From contig NZ_SMDD01000001.1 of NCBI RefSeq assembly GCF_004343255.1, forward strand, positions 570,577-634,576: a stretch of DNA of 64,000 nucleotides, in the 5' to 3' direction. The position numbers and the translations under genes were made by a program. The notes below the pieces were generated by a model, which had not been told where the DNA came from, made no database searches, and saw only the letters and a list, made by a program, of their open reading frames with translations. Position 1 is the stretch's first letter; each line of letters begins with the position of its first letter. The DNA comes from Laceyella sacchari. Lineage in GTDB: Bacteria; Bacillota; Bacilli; Thermoactinomycetales; Thermoactinomycetaceae. This document shows positions 7,662 to 16,777 of the stretch, piece by piece.

Positions 7662-9047
7662 TTAATATTTATCCCAGCGTAACCATTTGGGGTAATGGTT
7701 TTTTAAGAGACCGCCCGACACTTTTCCCCAGCCGAGTGCAAAACCGTCAACGCTGACCAAGGTCCAGCCTTTTTTCAGTGAAACTGGCAAAGCCTCCCCC
7801 TGTAGATACAGCAACAGGTTAGGATCGTCTGCGTTGAAATCGATTGTTTGCGTCACCTGATCTGGCCAAAGGGATAAGGCCAAGGCGTGGGAGGGAGCCA
7901 AATGACTCTTCTTGACTTGCCCCAAATAACGTCCTGGCCGCTCCACTTTTAATCCTTTCAAGGAAGGCAGTTCATCGGGAACAAGATACAGATGTTCGCC
8001 GTACAGGGTGAATTGACCTTGTATGTGATCGGGTTCGCGAAATGTCTCTGCGGCAAATTGTTGCCAAAGTTTTTTAGCTTGCGCATGGACGGGCGGAAAT
8101 TTGCCGGGTCGTTGCTTGCTTTCCTCCGTCTCGGGGTTTTTTTCCAAGACGGCCACAAAATGTCCTTCCCCTCGCAAGTGATGCGGCCAGAGCCGAGCCG
8201 CTTTGCTCAATTCGGGGTCGGCGGTGGTGGTCCAATCGGGTCGTCCCGGCTGGTAATGCTCCGCTTGCGGCACCGGCACCAAACGGAACTCAGGATGCTT
8301 TGTCAGGAAGCGAACCAGCAACTGCTCGTTTTCTTGCGGATTGAAGGTGCAGGTAGAATAGACCAACCTTCCGCCAGGTTTTAGCATGGGGGCGGCGGCG
8401 GACACGATTTCTAACTGGAGATCGGCGCATTTCTTTGTGGCCCGCACACTCCAGCGTTCACGGGCATCTTTGTCTTTGCGAAACATCCCTTCTCCCGAAC
8501 AGGGCGCATCGATTAAGATGCGGTCAAAAAAGCCGGCGAAACGATCGGTCAAACGCAACGGGTTTTCATTTAGCACAACCGCGTTAGTCACCCCGCATCG
8601 TTCGAGGTTCTCCACCAACGCCTTGATCCGTTTGCCATCGATCTCATTAGCAACGAGGAGACCTTGGCCCTGCATCTTCGCCGCGATTTGCGTTGTTTTT
8701 CCGCCGGGGGCGGCACACAGATCCAATACCGTCTCACCGGGCTGTGGCGCAAGCGCCTCTGCCGGCGACATCGCACTGGCGTCTTGAATGTAGTAGAGGC
8801 CGGCGGCATGGTAGACATGCTTGCCCGGTCGATCCTGCTCATGATCATAATAAAAGGCTTCTTTGCACCAGGGAATCGGTTTCAGATGAAAAGCGACACG
8901 TTCAGCCAATTGCGCGGGGGATAGTTTAAGCGTGTTGACGCGCAGGCTGCGTGTGGGCGCTTCTTCATATGTATGGATAAACGTTTCGTACTCCACCTGA
9001 AGCAACTCACGCATCTGCTTCAAGTAGTCTTCTGGCAGTGAAACCAT
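7662..9047 (-). CDS. rsmF: 16S rRNA (cytosine-C5)-methyltransferase, RsmF/YebU type
   Basis: 461 residues from the ATG at 9045-9047, six bases after GAGGAGG; an upstream TTG would overlap that site. The Rossmann methyltransferase core has the SAM motif LDLCAAPGGKTTQIA, the proline-cysteine motif IDAPCSGEGMF and the catalytic cysteine motif YSTCTFNPQENE, all typical of NOL1/NOP2/Sun m5C methyltransferases. The C-terminal ~170 residues match the extra PUA-like/RsmF C-terminal domains. It acts on 16S rRNA in the cytoplasm. Monocistronic and convergent with the sigma operon. Confidence 0.93.
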   Translation of the reverse strand: MVSLPEDYLKQMRELLQVEYETFIHTYEEAPTRSLRVNTLKLSPAQLAERVAFHLKPIPWCKEAFYYDHEQDRPGKHVYHAAGLYYIQDASAMSPAEALAPQPGETVLDLCAAPGGKTTQIAAKMQGQGLLVANEIDGKRIKALVENLERCGVTNAVVLNENPLRLTDRFAGFFDRILIDAPCSGEGMFRKDKDARERWSVRATKKCADLQLEIVSAAAPMLKPGGRLVYSTCTFNPQENEQLLVRFLTKHPEFRLVPVPQAEHYQPGRPDWTTTADPELSKAARLWPHHLRGEGHFVAVLEKNPETEESKQRPGKFPPVHAQAKKLWQQFAAETFREPDHIQGQFTLYGEHLYLVPDELPSLKGLKVERPGRYLGQVKKSHLAPSHALALSLWPDQVTQTIDFNADDPNLLLYLQGEALPVSLKKGWTLVSVDGFALGWGKVSGGLLKNHYPKWLRWDKY

Positions 9048-9192
9048 GCTTGTCCTCCTCAAAACCTAGATACACGAAATTATAACATAAAATGGCGTGA
9101 TTCCCTTCATGCGCGACAAGAGGGTTTGAACGAAAGGGGAGAGGGGAAAAGGGGGAGATGAATTGGGCAGACGGCGATGAGGAGGCGATGAG

Positions 9193-9843
9193 ATGAGCAT
9201 TCCGAAATTCCCCAGTGTTCCCCCGCTCAGTGCGGCTCACATCCGGGCGTTGACAGAGCTAGTCTTTCGTCCTGACCTGACCGAGCGCACCGTGCCGTGT
9301 TATGATTTGTTGTTTGTTTTTGGGGGGGCTCATCCCGAAATCTGGATAACGGCGGCACACGCCTATCAGCAAGGGATCGTCAAGCAGATTTTGATCACCG
9401 GGGGGTATAAGGAAAATGCCACGCGACACCCTACTTGGACCTATGGAAGGACGCCGGAAGCACATGTGATTCGTGACAAGTTGGTGGAGTTGGGGATTCC
9501 TGGGGAGAAGATGGTCTGGGAAGATCAATCGGTCAATTCATTGGAAAATGTTCGGTTTGGACTGCAACTGGTCGACATGAGTCGCCTTTCGACGATTTTA
9601 TTTGTCAGCAAAGCGTATGCTGTGGGCAGGCAACATCGTACCTTGACGAAGCATCTGCCGGAGGGGATCACCCTTGCGGCTTACCCAGCACTCACGACCA
9701 TCGGCAAGATTCCCGTAACATCTTGGGGATGGTCGCGAGTGTCGGCGCACCGAGCGGTGGTGTACGGTGAGTATTTGCGCATGGTGGCGTATGGAAAACG
9801 CGGTCATCTGACGCCGCTTGAAAAAGAGATTACGGGTTTGTGA
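9193..9843 (+). CDS. YdcF family protein (DUF218)
   Basis: 216 residues, start chosen seven bases after AGGAGG. Family features are the CYDLLFVFGGAHPEI strand-loop, the ILITGGY motif, the acidic ENxxFG-like segment (SVNSLENVRFGL) and a late YGEYLRM helix. YdcF/DUF218 proteins have a Rossmann-like fold; some bind SAM and others act in envelope polysaccharide metabolism, so the role is open. Unlike the envelope members there is no membrane segment. Divergent from rsmF, convergent with the HTH-TPR regulator, whose stop is one base away. Confidence 0.8.
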   Translation: MSIPKFPSVPPLSAAHIRALTELVFRPDLTERTVPCYDLLFVFGGAHPEIWITAAHAYQQGIVKQILITGGYKENATRHPTWTYGRTPEAHVIRDKLVELGIPGEKMVWEDQSVNSLENVRFGLQLVDMSRLSTILFVSKAYAVGRQHRTLTKHLPEGITLAAYPALTTIGKIPVTSWGWSRVSAHRAVVYGEYLRMVAYGKRGHLTPLEKEITGL

Positions 9844-9844
9844 G

Positions 9845-11170
9845 TCAGGCTTGAGCTACTTCCTGTTCGCGCAACCGAAGTTCTGATTGCAACTCTACGA
9901 GAAGCGAAATGTACTTCTCATTGTTGCCGATGTTTTTCCAACACTCAGATAAGTTGAGTAAGATTCGTTCTTTCAGGCGTTGGAAGGAATATTGGTTGGT
10001 GATAGTTAATGCTTCGTCATATGGTTGAATGGCTTCTTGGTGTTTCCCAGTCTCAAGATAGTAATCACCAAGAGCGACCAATGATTCGCAGAAGCGATGA
10101 GCGTCGTTGTATTTGCGGCCTTTGGCTACCGCTGTGGTCAGCTGTTCATATGATTGATCATATTTTTTCATTTTGCTGTACAGTTTCCCGAGTTGCGTAT
10201 GGGTGGAGACTAACACATATTTTTTGTCCTTGAGTTTTCCTTCAAGGCGGAGGGCCAGATTGTAGCAATTTTCGGCGGTCATATAGTCATCCGCGTTTTG
10301 CAGGATATTCCCCCAAACAGTGAGCAGCTCAACTCCTTTTTCATGGGTTCCGTTTTCACGGGCGATAAATAATCCTTCTTTGGCATATTGCAACGCTTTT
10401 TCGTATTTTTTCTTTTGATTGAGCAGCGTCGCTTTCAACTCATACATATTGAGCTTTACTTCCAAGCTGTTGATATCTTGGATGGAGTCCCACAGTTCAT
10501 CCAGAGTTTGCAAAGCTTCATCAATGCGATATTGTTTTTCTAGGAAAGAAACTTTGTCGATCATCAAGAAATATTTGATTTCTTGGCGGTCGGCATTTTC
10601 ATTATATGCGGCCAAACCTTTGTTGGTATATTCAAGGGCTTGTTGGAGCGAGTTGTCCCGTTGATAATAAATGCGACCCAATTCCTTGTAACAGGCGGCT
10701 TTAATATTGCTGTTGGATAAGAACTGTTTAGAGTTAATATGTTGGATGGATTGTTTGAAAAACTTCTCAGCTGTTTTTAAGTTGTTTTTCTTAACGTAAC
10801 ACAAGCCCTTCAGATACAGAATGATATCCATATACCCGCCTTGGGTATGCTTTTGCAGAAAGCGAAGCCGCTCCAATGCGCCATCGCAATCAAGGTTGAT
10901 ACATGTTTCTATAAGGAAGAGCAAGTTTTCCAATTGCTTGTGTTCCCTTTGTTCGCGATGGATCAATTGAGGAATGTCTTCGATGTTAAAGCCAAGTTTT
11001 TTACAATAGTATTCGCGGTTTTGAGGTTTAACCGTCGGAATGCCTCGCTCTATACTGCTGATGGTGGCAAAAGAGATATGCTCATCCTCCAAGTCTTTTA
11101 AGCGCAGGCCTTTTTCTTTGCGTATCTTGCGCAAGGCTTCACCCAATGTTTTTAAGTCATTCACGTTCAC
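9845..11170 (-). CDS. HTH-TPR transcriptional regulator (RRNPP-like)
   Basis: The GTG at 11170 follows AAAGAGGTGA at a workable distance and gives 441 residues; the GTG at 11179 lies on the ribosome site. Residues ~5-65 form an XRE-type helix-turn-helix (LGEALRKIRKEKGL, ISSIERGIPTV). The remainder is helical tetratricopeptide repeats. Proteins of this layout (PlcR, NprR, Rap-like) bind DNA and usually a peptide signal through the TPR groove. No small pre-peptide gene is visible next to it, so the ligand is unknown. It is likely cytoplasmic and autoregulated, but no operator is evident. Confidence 0.85.
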   Translation of the reverse strand: MNVNDLKTLGEALRKIRKEKGLRLKDLEDEHISFATISSIERGIPTVKPQNREYYCKKLGFNIEDIPQLIHREQREHKQLENLLFLIETCINLDCDGALERLRFLQKHTQGGYMDIILYLKGLCYVKKNNLKTAEKFFKQSIQHINSKQFLSNSNIKAACYKELGRIYYQRDNSLQQALEYTNKGLAAYNENADRQEIKYFLMIDKVSFLEKQYRIDEALQTLDELWDSIQDINSLEVKLNMYELKATLLNQKKKYEKALQYAKEGLFIARENGTHEKGVELLTVWGNILQNADDYMTAENCYNLALRLEGKLKDKKYVLVSTHTQLGKLYSKMKKYDQSYEQLTTAVAKGRKYNDAHRFCESLVALGDYYLETGKHQEAIQPYDEALTITNQYSFQRLKERILLNLSECWKNIGNNEKYISLLVELQSELRLREQEVAQA

Positions 11171-11365
11171 TGTGATCACCTCTTTGCTTTAATCTTATTT
11201 TTTTGATAATGATTTGTCTAGCGTTTTTTCGTATTAAATCGCAAAGTTTATACAATTTGAAATAAATAATTAAAAAAATGCACATCTGAGTCTATTTTTG
11301 TTCTATTTTGCGGTTTTTTAAAAATTGTTTAAAAAAATGATTCGTTATTCACTCGCCGGATTTAC

Positions 11366-11394
11366 AAAAAAACATCCGCCGTTGGGGGCGGATG
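11366..11394 (-). terminator. Terminator of the yhbD/bactofilin operon
   Basis: On the minus strand CATCCGCC-loop-GGCGGATG is followed by seven T residues. Confidence 0.85.
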
Positions 11395-11408
11395 CCTGGC
11401 GGGGAATC

Positions 11409-12140
11409 TCAGACCTGATTGTGTTCTTTTACAATCGAATCTCCTTTTTGTTCAAAGTGATCTTTGTATTCCACAAGCTCGATCTCACAACCAGGGCCGA
11501 TTAAGACGTTGTTGCCGCGTACGACTTTGGCTTTTGTTTTCTCCAGGTAAATATCATCGCCTTCGATAGTGTCCGCCACCAGTTCATTGGTGTAGTGGAG
11601 GATGGACTTAAGCCATTTGACAAGGGAGAAATCCAAACTGTCTTTCTCGACACGGATCGTTTCCCCGCCGATTTCCCTCGCTTGGCATTTGCCATATAGC
11701 CGCACGTGGATTTGCCCCGCGTTAAGCAGGCCTTCGATGGTAAACCCTCCGCTAGCTTGGAACGATTCCGCAGAGCAATCCCCATTGACGGTGGCACCGC
11801 CTTTGATTTCAATTTCTTCACCGGTCAGATTGCCGTTGACAGTGGCAGACCCGATCACTTTCAGCTCTTGGCAATGCGCTTGCCCGTGAATGTGCGCTTG
11901 CCCTTTCACTTTCATTTCATTGGTGTGTACCTCGCCCTTGACTGTGGTTTCCCCCACGATGTCAAACCGTTCGGCTTTGATGTTGCCTTTAAATGTGGTT
12001 ACGCCGTAAGCTTTGATGCTGTTGCAGTCCAAATCGCCGTGGATGCGTCCCTCGCCATTAATGCTTAAACGGTCGTATACGCCGCCATTGGCGCTCCCGG
12101 TGCCAGAGATGGTCAAATCACGGCGGTTTTCTTTATCCAT
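11409..12140 (-). CDS. Bactofilin-like polymer-forming protein (YhbE/YhbF type)
   Basis: 243 residues from the ATG at 12138-12140, preceded by GGAGGCG. The sequence is a run of short right-handed beta-helix repeats with the pattern G-x-(V/I)-x-G-x-(V/I/A), for example TFKGNIKAERFDIVGETTVKG, as in DUF583/bactofilins. It is expected to polymerise into cytoskeletal filaments, possibly at the membrane. Its ATG overlaps the stop of the upstream YhbD-like gene, matching the yhbD-yhbE-yhbF arrangement of Bacillus. Only one bactofilin is present here, longer than either Bacillus paralogue. Confidence 0.85.
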   Translation of the reverse strand: MDKENRRDLTISGTGSANGGVYDRLSINGEGRIHGDLDCNSIKAYGVTTFKGNIKAERFDIVGETTVKGEVHTNEMKVKGQAHIHGQAHCQELKVIGSATVNGNLTGEEIEIKGGATVNGDCSAESFQASGGFTIEGLLNAGQIHVRLYGKCQAREIGGETIRVEKDSLDFSLVKWLKSILHYTNELVADTIEGDDIYLEKTKAKVVRGNNVLIGPGCEIELVEYKDHFEQKGDSIVKEHNQV

Positions 12141-12771
12141 GCGACTCGCCTCCATGCCATTTCAATTTGCATTCTTCAATGCAGGTCAACAAATTCATGG
12201 TGAATACCACGCGAACGCCTTCTTCAAAATAGATGTCTCCTGATTGAGCCAGAATAAATGAAGTGATGCCCATTTTGCGAATGCAGATCAATTGCCCGCC
12301 GGCATGCTCCACTTTCCCAAAGTGATCGTGCAACAGTTGGAGGAGTGTCTTTCCTTCCTCCAGGTTGATGTCACCTTTGGAGAGCAATTTGTCGAGAATA
12401 TAGATGTGGAGAACTTCTTTAAATGTAAAGTGTTGTTGCTCAGCAAACTGTTGCGTGTACAATTTCAGAGCAATATCTGAAACAATGTTACGTTCGATTA
12501 ATTCATGTCTCTCCAGTGCGGTGGTTATCGGAACGGTGGAGAACATGCCGGCAATCTCATCCAGAGAGAGATCATCTTTCAGGTTTTTGATTTTCTCTAC
12601 CCGATCGAGGATTTGCTCTTTGGGAAAGAAAGTTTCTTGCCCCGTGTAAGTCGATTTGCGAATAAACCATTCTTCGGGAATGAGGTTTTTGCGCTTCCAT
12701 CGGTAAAGCTGTCCATAAGAGATTCCGGTCAGCTCCAGTAGGTCCTTTTTGGAAATAAGTTCCTGCTCCGT
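12133..12771 (-). CDS. YhbD-like MerR-type regulator without a standard start codon
   Basis: The frame is open and clearly coding well upstream of its first ATG (12546): residues reading SKKDLLELTGISYGQLYRW through TYTGQETFFPKEQIL match the MerR-type helix-turn-helix of YhbD (DUF4004). Yet between an AAAGGAGG ribosome site (around 12780-12787) and this domain there is no in-frame ATG, GTG or TTG. An ACG at 12769-12771 lies eight bases after the ribosome site and gives a 212-residue protein beginning (M)TEQELIS. Either ACG is used, or there is a mutation or base-call error. The stop overlaps the bactofilin start. A palindrome just upstream may be its own operator. Confidence 0.75.
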   Translation of the reverse strand, partial: TEQELISKKDLLELTGISYGQLYRWKRKNLIPEEWFIRKSTYTGQETFFPKEQILDRVEKIKNLKDDLSLDEIAGMFSTVPITTALERHELIERNIVSDIALKLYTQQFAEQQHFTFKEVLHIYILDKLLSKGDINLEEGKTLLQLLHDHFGKVEHAGGQLICIRKMGITSFILAQSGDIYFEEGVRVVFTMNLLTCIEECKLKWHGGESHG

Positions 12772-12796
12772 TGCGGCACCCTCCTTTGTTGTTAGT

Positions 12797-12814
12797 GTAA
12801 CATAACATTGTTAC
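12797..12814. promoter_or_regulatory. Palindromic operator candidate upstream of the YhbD-like gene
   Basis: GTAACA-TAACAT-TGTTAC, an inverted repeat ten bases upstream of the ribosome site. The adjacent gene encodes a MerR-type DNA-binding protein, so autoregulation is plausible. Confidence 0.45.
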
Positions 12815-12895
12815 GTTGTGAAGTGGGTTTTGTGGAATGGGGCTTGCTTCACATTATATTCCCATACGTGGCGGGAAAATATGGGTTCAGGGCAT

Positions 12896-12940
12896 AAAAA
12901 AAGACCCGATCGGTGGCAAATGTACACTTGCCACCAATCA
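12896..12940 (-). terminator. Terminator of the exported 146-residue protein gene
   Basis: On the minus strand GGTGGCAA-loop-TTGCCACC, flanked by partly paired ATT/GAT bases, is followed by GGTC and seven T residues. Confidence 0.8.
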
Positions 12941-12965
12941 GGTGCGCTAGCACATGGGAAGGCAA

Positions 12966-13406
12966 TCATCTGTAATAGACGCCATTGTAATATACGTAGC
13001 CGACAGGATCATGTGTGAAATGGATCACGGCGTAACAGCAGTTTTCCGGTGTTTTGTAAGCCTCATCTTCAGGGATGAATTCCCCTTTGATTTGGATGGA
13101 AGAACCAACACGCAAGGGAAGGACTCCATCCGTTCCCCGCTCATCGATCCGGATGGACGCGAAGATCGTGCTAGGTACCGATACAGACCCACTGACGCGG
13201 CGGACGTTGCTGATCAGCGCGTATTGATGTTCCCCGTCGGAGTCATACCCGGGCAAAGATTGAATTGTACCGGTGATGGTCACAACTGGCCATGATTCGA
13301 CGCTGACAGTTTGCTGTTCAGGCACCCCGGCTTCTGCTTGGACGGGCAGCATGACGGAAAAGACCAGTAAGAAGGCGAGAATAAGTTGACGTAAGATATT
13401 AAACAT
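12966..13406 (-). CDS. Exported hypothetical protein
   Basis: 146 residues from the ATG at 13404-13406, six bases after AGGAGGG; an ATG at 13412 directly abuts that site. A signal peptide (FNILRQLILAFLLVFSVMLP, cleavage near VQAEA) precedes a beta-rich ~120-residue domain with GTIQSL and VGSSIQIKGEF strands, reminiscent of OB-fold/YdeI-like exported proteins, and a Tyr-rich end (YVYYNGVYYR). Two adjacent cysteines (NCCYA) are present. I do not recognise a family with confidence. A strong hairpin sits immediately upstream of the ribosome site. Confidence 0.7.
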   Translation of the reverse strand: MFNILRQLILAFLLVFSVMLPVQAEAGVPEQQTVSVESWPVVTITGTIQSLPGYDSDGEHQYALISNVRRVSGSVSVPSTIFASIRIDERGTDGVLPLRVGSSIQIKGEFIPEDEAYKTPENCCYAVIHFTHDPVGYVYYNGVYYR

Positions 13407-13420
13407 TGCCATCCCTCCTG

Positions 13421-13462
13421 TAGAATAAAACGGGGGCTTAACCGCGCCCCCGTTTTATTCTA
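13421..13462 (-). promoter_or_regulatory. 17-bp hairpin abutting the ribosome site of the exported protein gene
   Basis: TAGAATAAAACGGGGGC (13421-13437) is exactly inverted at 13446-13462 around an eight-base loop. On the minus strand it ends in TTTTATTCTA and is followed within two bases by the AGGAGGG of the gene at 12966-13406. It could be a terminator of upstream transcription, a leader attenuator or an mRNA-stabilising 5' stem. Confidence 0.6.
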
Positions 13463-13577
13463 GCATGTTGGATGAATAAATGTTTGAAGTGAATGATTAA
13501 TTTAAATTAATTAATCATTAAATAAAAAATGAGAGATATTCATTTTAAATGTAAAAAATGTGTATTTCGCGCTGCCG

Positions 13578-13682
13578 TCATTTTTGTTTATTCGCTTTGC
13601 CGGCTTTGATTTGCCACCATGCGATAGCCACAAAAGGAATAGAAATAAAGATGATTAACAAGGTCCAATTTAATATGCTCAT
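13578..13682 (-). CDS. Small membrane protein, 34 residues
   Basis: An ATG at 13680-13682 opens a 34-residue frame: one hydrophobic helix (WTLLIIFISIPFVAIAWW) followed by a basic tail (QIKAGKANKQK), the typical layout of a small single-pass protein with its C-terminus in the cytoplasm. AAAGGGG lies thirteen bases upstream, a rather long spacing. Too short for homology recognition; the clean hydrophobic/basic division makes chance less likely. Confidence 0.45.
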   Translation of the reverse strand: MSILNWTLLIIFISIPFVAIAWWQIKAGKANKQK

Positions 13683-13765
13683 GCTAACACGGCTACCCCT
13701 TTCCGATCAGGACGACAATGATCGACCATAGTATGTTCTCTGAGAGAGAATCTATGCATCGCTTG

Positions 13766-13792
13766 ACCCGGCGTTTTTATTGACGCCGGGTT
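13766..13792. terminator. Hairpin near the end of the flavoprotein gene
   Basis: ACCCGGCGT-loop-ACGCCGGGT, a 9-bp perfect stem 50 bases beyond the flavoprotein stop. The T run is short, so it may act weakly or only as an RNA-stabilising stem. Confidence 0.4.
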
Positions 13793-13841
13793 TGTCAACT
13801 AACAAGGGTGCCGATTTCGTTTGTAAAGTGGGATAACAAGA

Positions 13842-15110
13842 TCAATTTTTTACCACCTGCTCGGCCGCGCTTTTGCCTGCCACATAGCCGGTGCAAGATG
13901 CCGCTGTAATATTGTAACCGCCGGTGTATCCATGGATGTCCAAAATCTCGCCGCAAAAATACAAGCCGGCCATCCGTTTCGACTGCATCGTTTTGGGATC
14001 GATTTCTTTCACATGTACACCACCGCCGGTAACAAATGCTTTTTCCAAAGGCAGTGTGCCGTTTACTTCAATAATGAATTGTTTGGCCACTTGGCACAAT
14101 CGATGCAATTGTTCCCGGGAAAGATTGGCGGCATTTATATCTTCGACGATCTGCGCCCGATTCATCAACACAGGAACCATGCGTTCGGGGATCAGGTGCT
14201 TCAAGACGTTTCGCACGGCTTTCTTTGGATTGGCTTTCAGTTCCGCCCACAGCTTTTCTTCCCACGGTCCCGCTTTTTGGTCGGGGAATAAGTCAATGGC
14301 CACAGGAATTGTACGTGCACCCGTTTTTTTCAACTGTTTGACGACAAACTGACTGCATCTCAGCGCGATCGGACCGGACAGGCCGAAATGGGTGAACAGC
14401 ATGTCTCCACGGTGTTCGATGATTTTCTTACCTTTGGGATTGAGTACGCTAAGTGACACATTCCGCAGGGACAAGCCTTGCAGGATCCGTTGCCTAATTA
14501 GTTCTTCAGATGATGTGAGGGGAACTTCGGTGGGAAACAGTTCAGTAATCGTATGTCCGGCCGCTTCTGCCCAAGCGTAGCCATCTCCGCTGGAACCGGT
14601 GTGGGAAGCTGCCTTTCCCCCTGTTGCCACAATGACCGAGGGTGCATAAATTCTTTCCTTGTCTTGTGTTTCGACGCCAACGACCCGGCCGTTTTCATAA
14701 AGTACCCGTTTGACGGGCGTATTTACGCGGATCGTCGTTCCGACCATTTTCACTTTTTTCACCAGAGCTTGTACTACGGTTTTGGCGCTGTCCGTCACGG
14801 GAAACATCCGCCCATTGTCTTCTTCTTTCAAGGCCACGCCAAGGTCTTCAAAAAAATGCATGAGATCGCGATTGTTGAAGACGGAAAAAACGCTGTATAA
14901 AAACCGTCCGTTGCCGGGAATGTTCTGGATTAATTCGTCAATCTCTTTGATATTGGTGACATTGCACCGGCCGCCTCCCGAGATGGCCAGTTTTTTACCC
15001 AGTTTTTCGCCTTTGTCCAAGAGCAGGACGCGGGCGCCGTGCATACCGGCCGCGGCGCTGGCCATCAAGCCTGCCGGTCCACCGCCGATCACGATGACAT
15101 CGTAATTCAT
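13842..15110 (-). CDS. BaiN/HI0933-family NAD(P)/FAD flavoprotein
   Basis: 422 residues from the ATG seven bases after AAAGGAG. Starts with the FAD-binding motif [28 protein letters not shown], then the family signature [14 protein letters not shown], an internal ATGGKAA motif, and the closing [20 protein letters not shown] segment that is diagnostic of the YhiN/YtfP/HI0933 family. Members are cytoplasmic flavoproteins; the best-known activity is BaiN-type bile acid dehydratase/reductase, but the usual physiological substrate is unknown. Monocistronic, divergent from the permease gene. Confidence 0.88.
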   Translation of the reverse strand: MNYDVIVIGGGPAGLMASAAAGMHGARVLLLDKGEKLGKKLAISGGGRCNVTNIKEIDELIQNIPGNGRFLYSVFSVFNNRDLMHFFEDLGVALKEEDNGRMFPVTDSAKTVVQALVKKVKMVGTTIRVNTPVKRVLYENGRVVGVETQDKERIYAPSVIVATGGKAASHTGSSGDGYAWAEAAGHTITELFPTEVPLTSSEELIRQRILQGLSLRNVSLSVLNPKGKKIIEHRGDMLFTHFGLSGPIALRCSQFVVKQLKKTGARTIPVAIDLFPDQKAGPWEEKLWAELKANPKKAVRNVLKHLIPERMVPVLMNRAQIVEDINAANLSREQLHRLCQVAKQFIIEVNGTLPLEKAFVTGGGVHVKEIDPKTMQSKRMAGLYFCGEILDIHGYTGGYNITAASCTGYVAGKSAAEQVVKN

Positions 15111-15341
15111 ATGCCAACTCCTTTGCATCGCCTCTAGGGGTATCTTTGCCCAACCTTATTCATTTTAGGCGAAAGCGTGGCCATTGAAAAGGGAAGCAGG
15201 CATCATCACTTAGTTCATCTCGATACGACAAGGGCAGAGCCGGTGAAAGAAAAAAGGGTGGATTTCCCGCGATATTGTTTCTATAATCGAAAGAGTTGTG
15301 AGATAACAGTGATAGCCAGGTTAGAAGGGTATGGTAATGCC

Positions 15342-16649
15342 ATGAGACAGACAAGTTGGTTTTCCTTCGGTTTCACCACGGCGCAATGGTTTATTTTTTT
15401 GCTCGCCAATGCGTTGTCCTTGCCGATTGTTATCGGGCAAATTTATCATTTGCCGCCGGAGGAAGTCGCCGGGTTGATGCAACGTACTTTTTTTGTGATA
15501 GGACTGACATCATTTTTACAAGGCTGGTTGGGTCATCGTTTTCCTCTATCAGACGGGCCAGCCGGAATTTGGCTCGGTATTTTTGTCATCATGGGAGAGT
15601 TGGCGGCCAACACGGGTCAGCAGCCCGAAGAGGTGTTGCGTGTCATGGTTGGCGGCATGATCATCGCTGGGCTATTGATCTTGCTCTTGGCCGGGTTACG
15701 CTTAATCCCAAAGATGTTAGGGATATTTACGCCATTGGTGACGGGTTCTTTCCTTATGTTATTGGCCATTCAATTGAGCGGCGTTTTTTTACGTGGAATG
15801 ATGGATATCCGAACGGCGAGCGGAACTGTTCGCTGGGATCTCGTCGGCGTGTCCTTAGTGGTGTTTGTGTTGGTCTTATCATTCACTACGTGGGGCAAAG
15901 GCTGGATGCGTAGCTATGCCGTGTTGATCGGGATTATGGTTGGCTGGGCCGGATTTACGGCCTTGGGCTATCAAAGCAATTCGGTCACCCATAGCGGTTT
16001 TTTCACCCTGCCTGAATTTATGGCTTGGGGAGGGCCTATTTTTGAACCGGGTATGGCGGTATCCGCTATCGTGGTCGCCTTGATCTTGCTGTCCAATCTG
16101 ATTGCTAGCACGAACGCGATGCAGCAGGTATTGACAGGGGAAGCGAAGGTCACGCCAAGTGTGCTGACTCGGGCAGGAATCTGGTCGGGGGTGGCCACTA
16201 TCTTGTCGGCGTTGTTCTCCACGGTGGGAATGGTTCCCTTGACGGTGGCGGCGGGCTTTGTAGAAATGACGGGCCAAAAGCGCAGAGGGCCTTTTTTGAC
16301 CGCTTGTTTGGCATTGGCCGGGGTGGCATTAATTCCGGTGGTCATCGGATTTTTGTCCAAGTTGCCAGGGCCGATTGCTTATGCCGCTTTATTGGCATCG
16401 TTTGGCCAGATGTTCGGATTGGGATTGCACGGTGTGTTAAAAGAGCCACTTGATCCAAGGCGGACACGTATATTGGGTTTGACGTTGTCACTGGGTGCCG
16501 GGATGATGTTTTTGCCAGCTTCACTATTCCTATCCATGCCTTCCGTGTTGCAGTCATTTTTCAGCAATGGATTGTTGGTGGGAACCGTTATCTGCATTTT
16601 GTTTGAACAGCTGTGGCCGTCGAACGGGAGCAAGCGGGCCAAGAATTGA
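15342..16649 (+). CDS. Purine/pyrimidine permease, uracil-xanthine (NCS2) family
   Basis: 435 residues from the ATG at 15342; the open frame extends upstream but without membrane or family character, and the ribosome site (AGAAGGG, 12 bases away) is weak. About 12-14 membrane segments, with LPIVIGQIYHLP early, a DGPAGIWLGIFVIMG segment near the substrate site and STVGMVPLTVAAGFVEMTGQKRR in the C-terminal half, as in NCS2 nucleobase/proton symporters (PbuX, PyrP, UraA). It is expected to import a nucleobase; which one is not determinable. A TATAAT box lies about 60 bases upstream. No purine riboswitch is visible. Confidence 0.8.
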   Translation: MRQTSWFSFGFTTAQWFIFLLANALSLPIVIGQIYHLPPEEVAGLMQRTFFVIGLTSFLQGWLGHRFPLSDGPAGIWLGIFVIMGELAANTGQQPEEVLRVMVGGMIIAGLLILLLAGLRLIPKMLGIFTPLVTGSFLMLLAIQLSGVFLRGMMDIRTASGTVRWDLVGVSLVVFVLVLSFTTWGKGWMRSYAVLIGIMVGWAGFTALGYQSNSVTHSGFFTLPEFMAWGGPIFEPGMAVSAIVVALILLSNLIASTNAMQQVLTGEAKVTPSVLTRAGIWSGVATILSALFSTVGMVPLTVAAGFVEMTGQKRRGPFLTACLALAGVALIPVVIGFLSKLPGPIAYAALLASFGQMFGLGLHGVLKEPLDPRRTRILGLTLSLGAGMMFLPASLFLSMPSVLQSFFSNGLLVGTVICILFEQLWPSNGSKRAKN

Positions 16650-16660
16650 CCTTGCAATCC

Positions 16661-16716
16661 ATAGGGTGCGGGTGGACATTCTCCATTGAGGGGATGGGCA
16701 CCCGCGCCTTTTTTTG
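16661..16716 (+). terminator. Terminator of the permease gene
   Basis: GGGTGCGGGTG pairs with CACCCGCGCC across a ~25-base loop, followed by seven T residues. Confidence 0.75.
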
Positions 16717-16777
16717 TTTGCCTGCCATCAATTGTGACCATAATGGAATCTATCAGCATGGAAGGCAGGTGGTGCCG

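Larger units (their letters stand above)
13463..13841. other. Mostly intergenic; holds one tiny gene and a hairpin
   Basis: AT-rich DNA containing the 34-residue membrane protein gene (13578-13682) and a hairpin at 13766-13791. Also a near-perfect TTCTCT-GAG-AGAGAA palindrome at 13736-13750 of unknown meaning. Confidence 0.4.

Noticed and set aside
12572-12808. 78-codon minus-strand frame over the YhbD ribosome site
   Set aside because: Shadow of the YhbD frame; the conserved helix-turn-helix is in another frame.
15177-15341. Upstream extension of the permease frame
   Set aside because: The extra 55 residues are polar, lack family similarity and span the likely TATAAT promoter.
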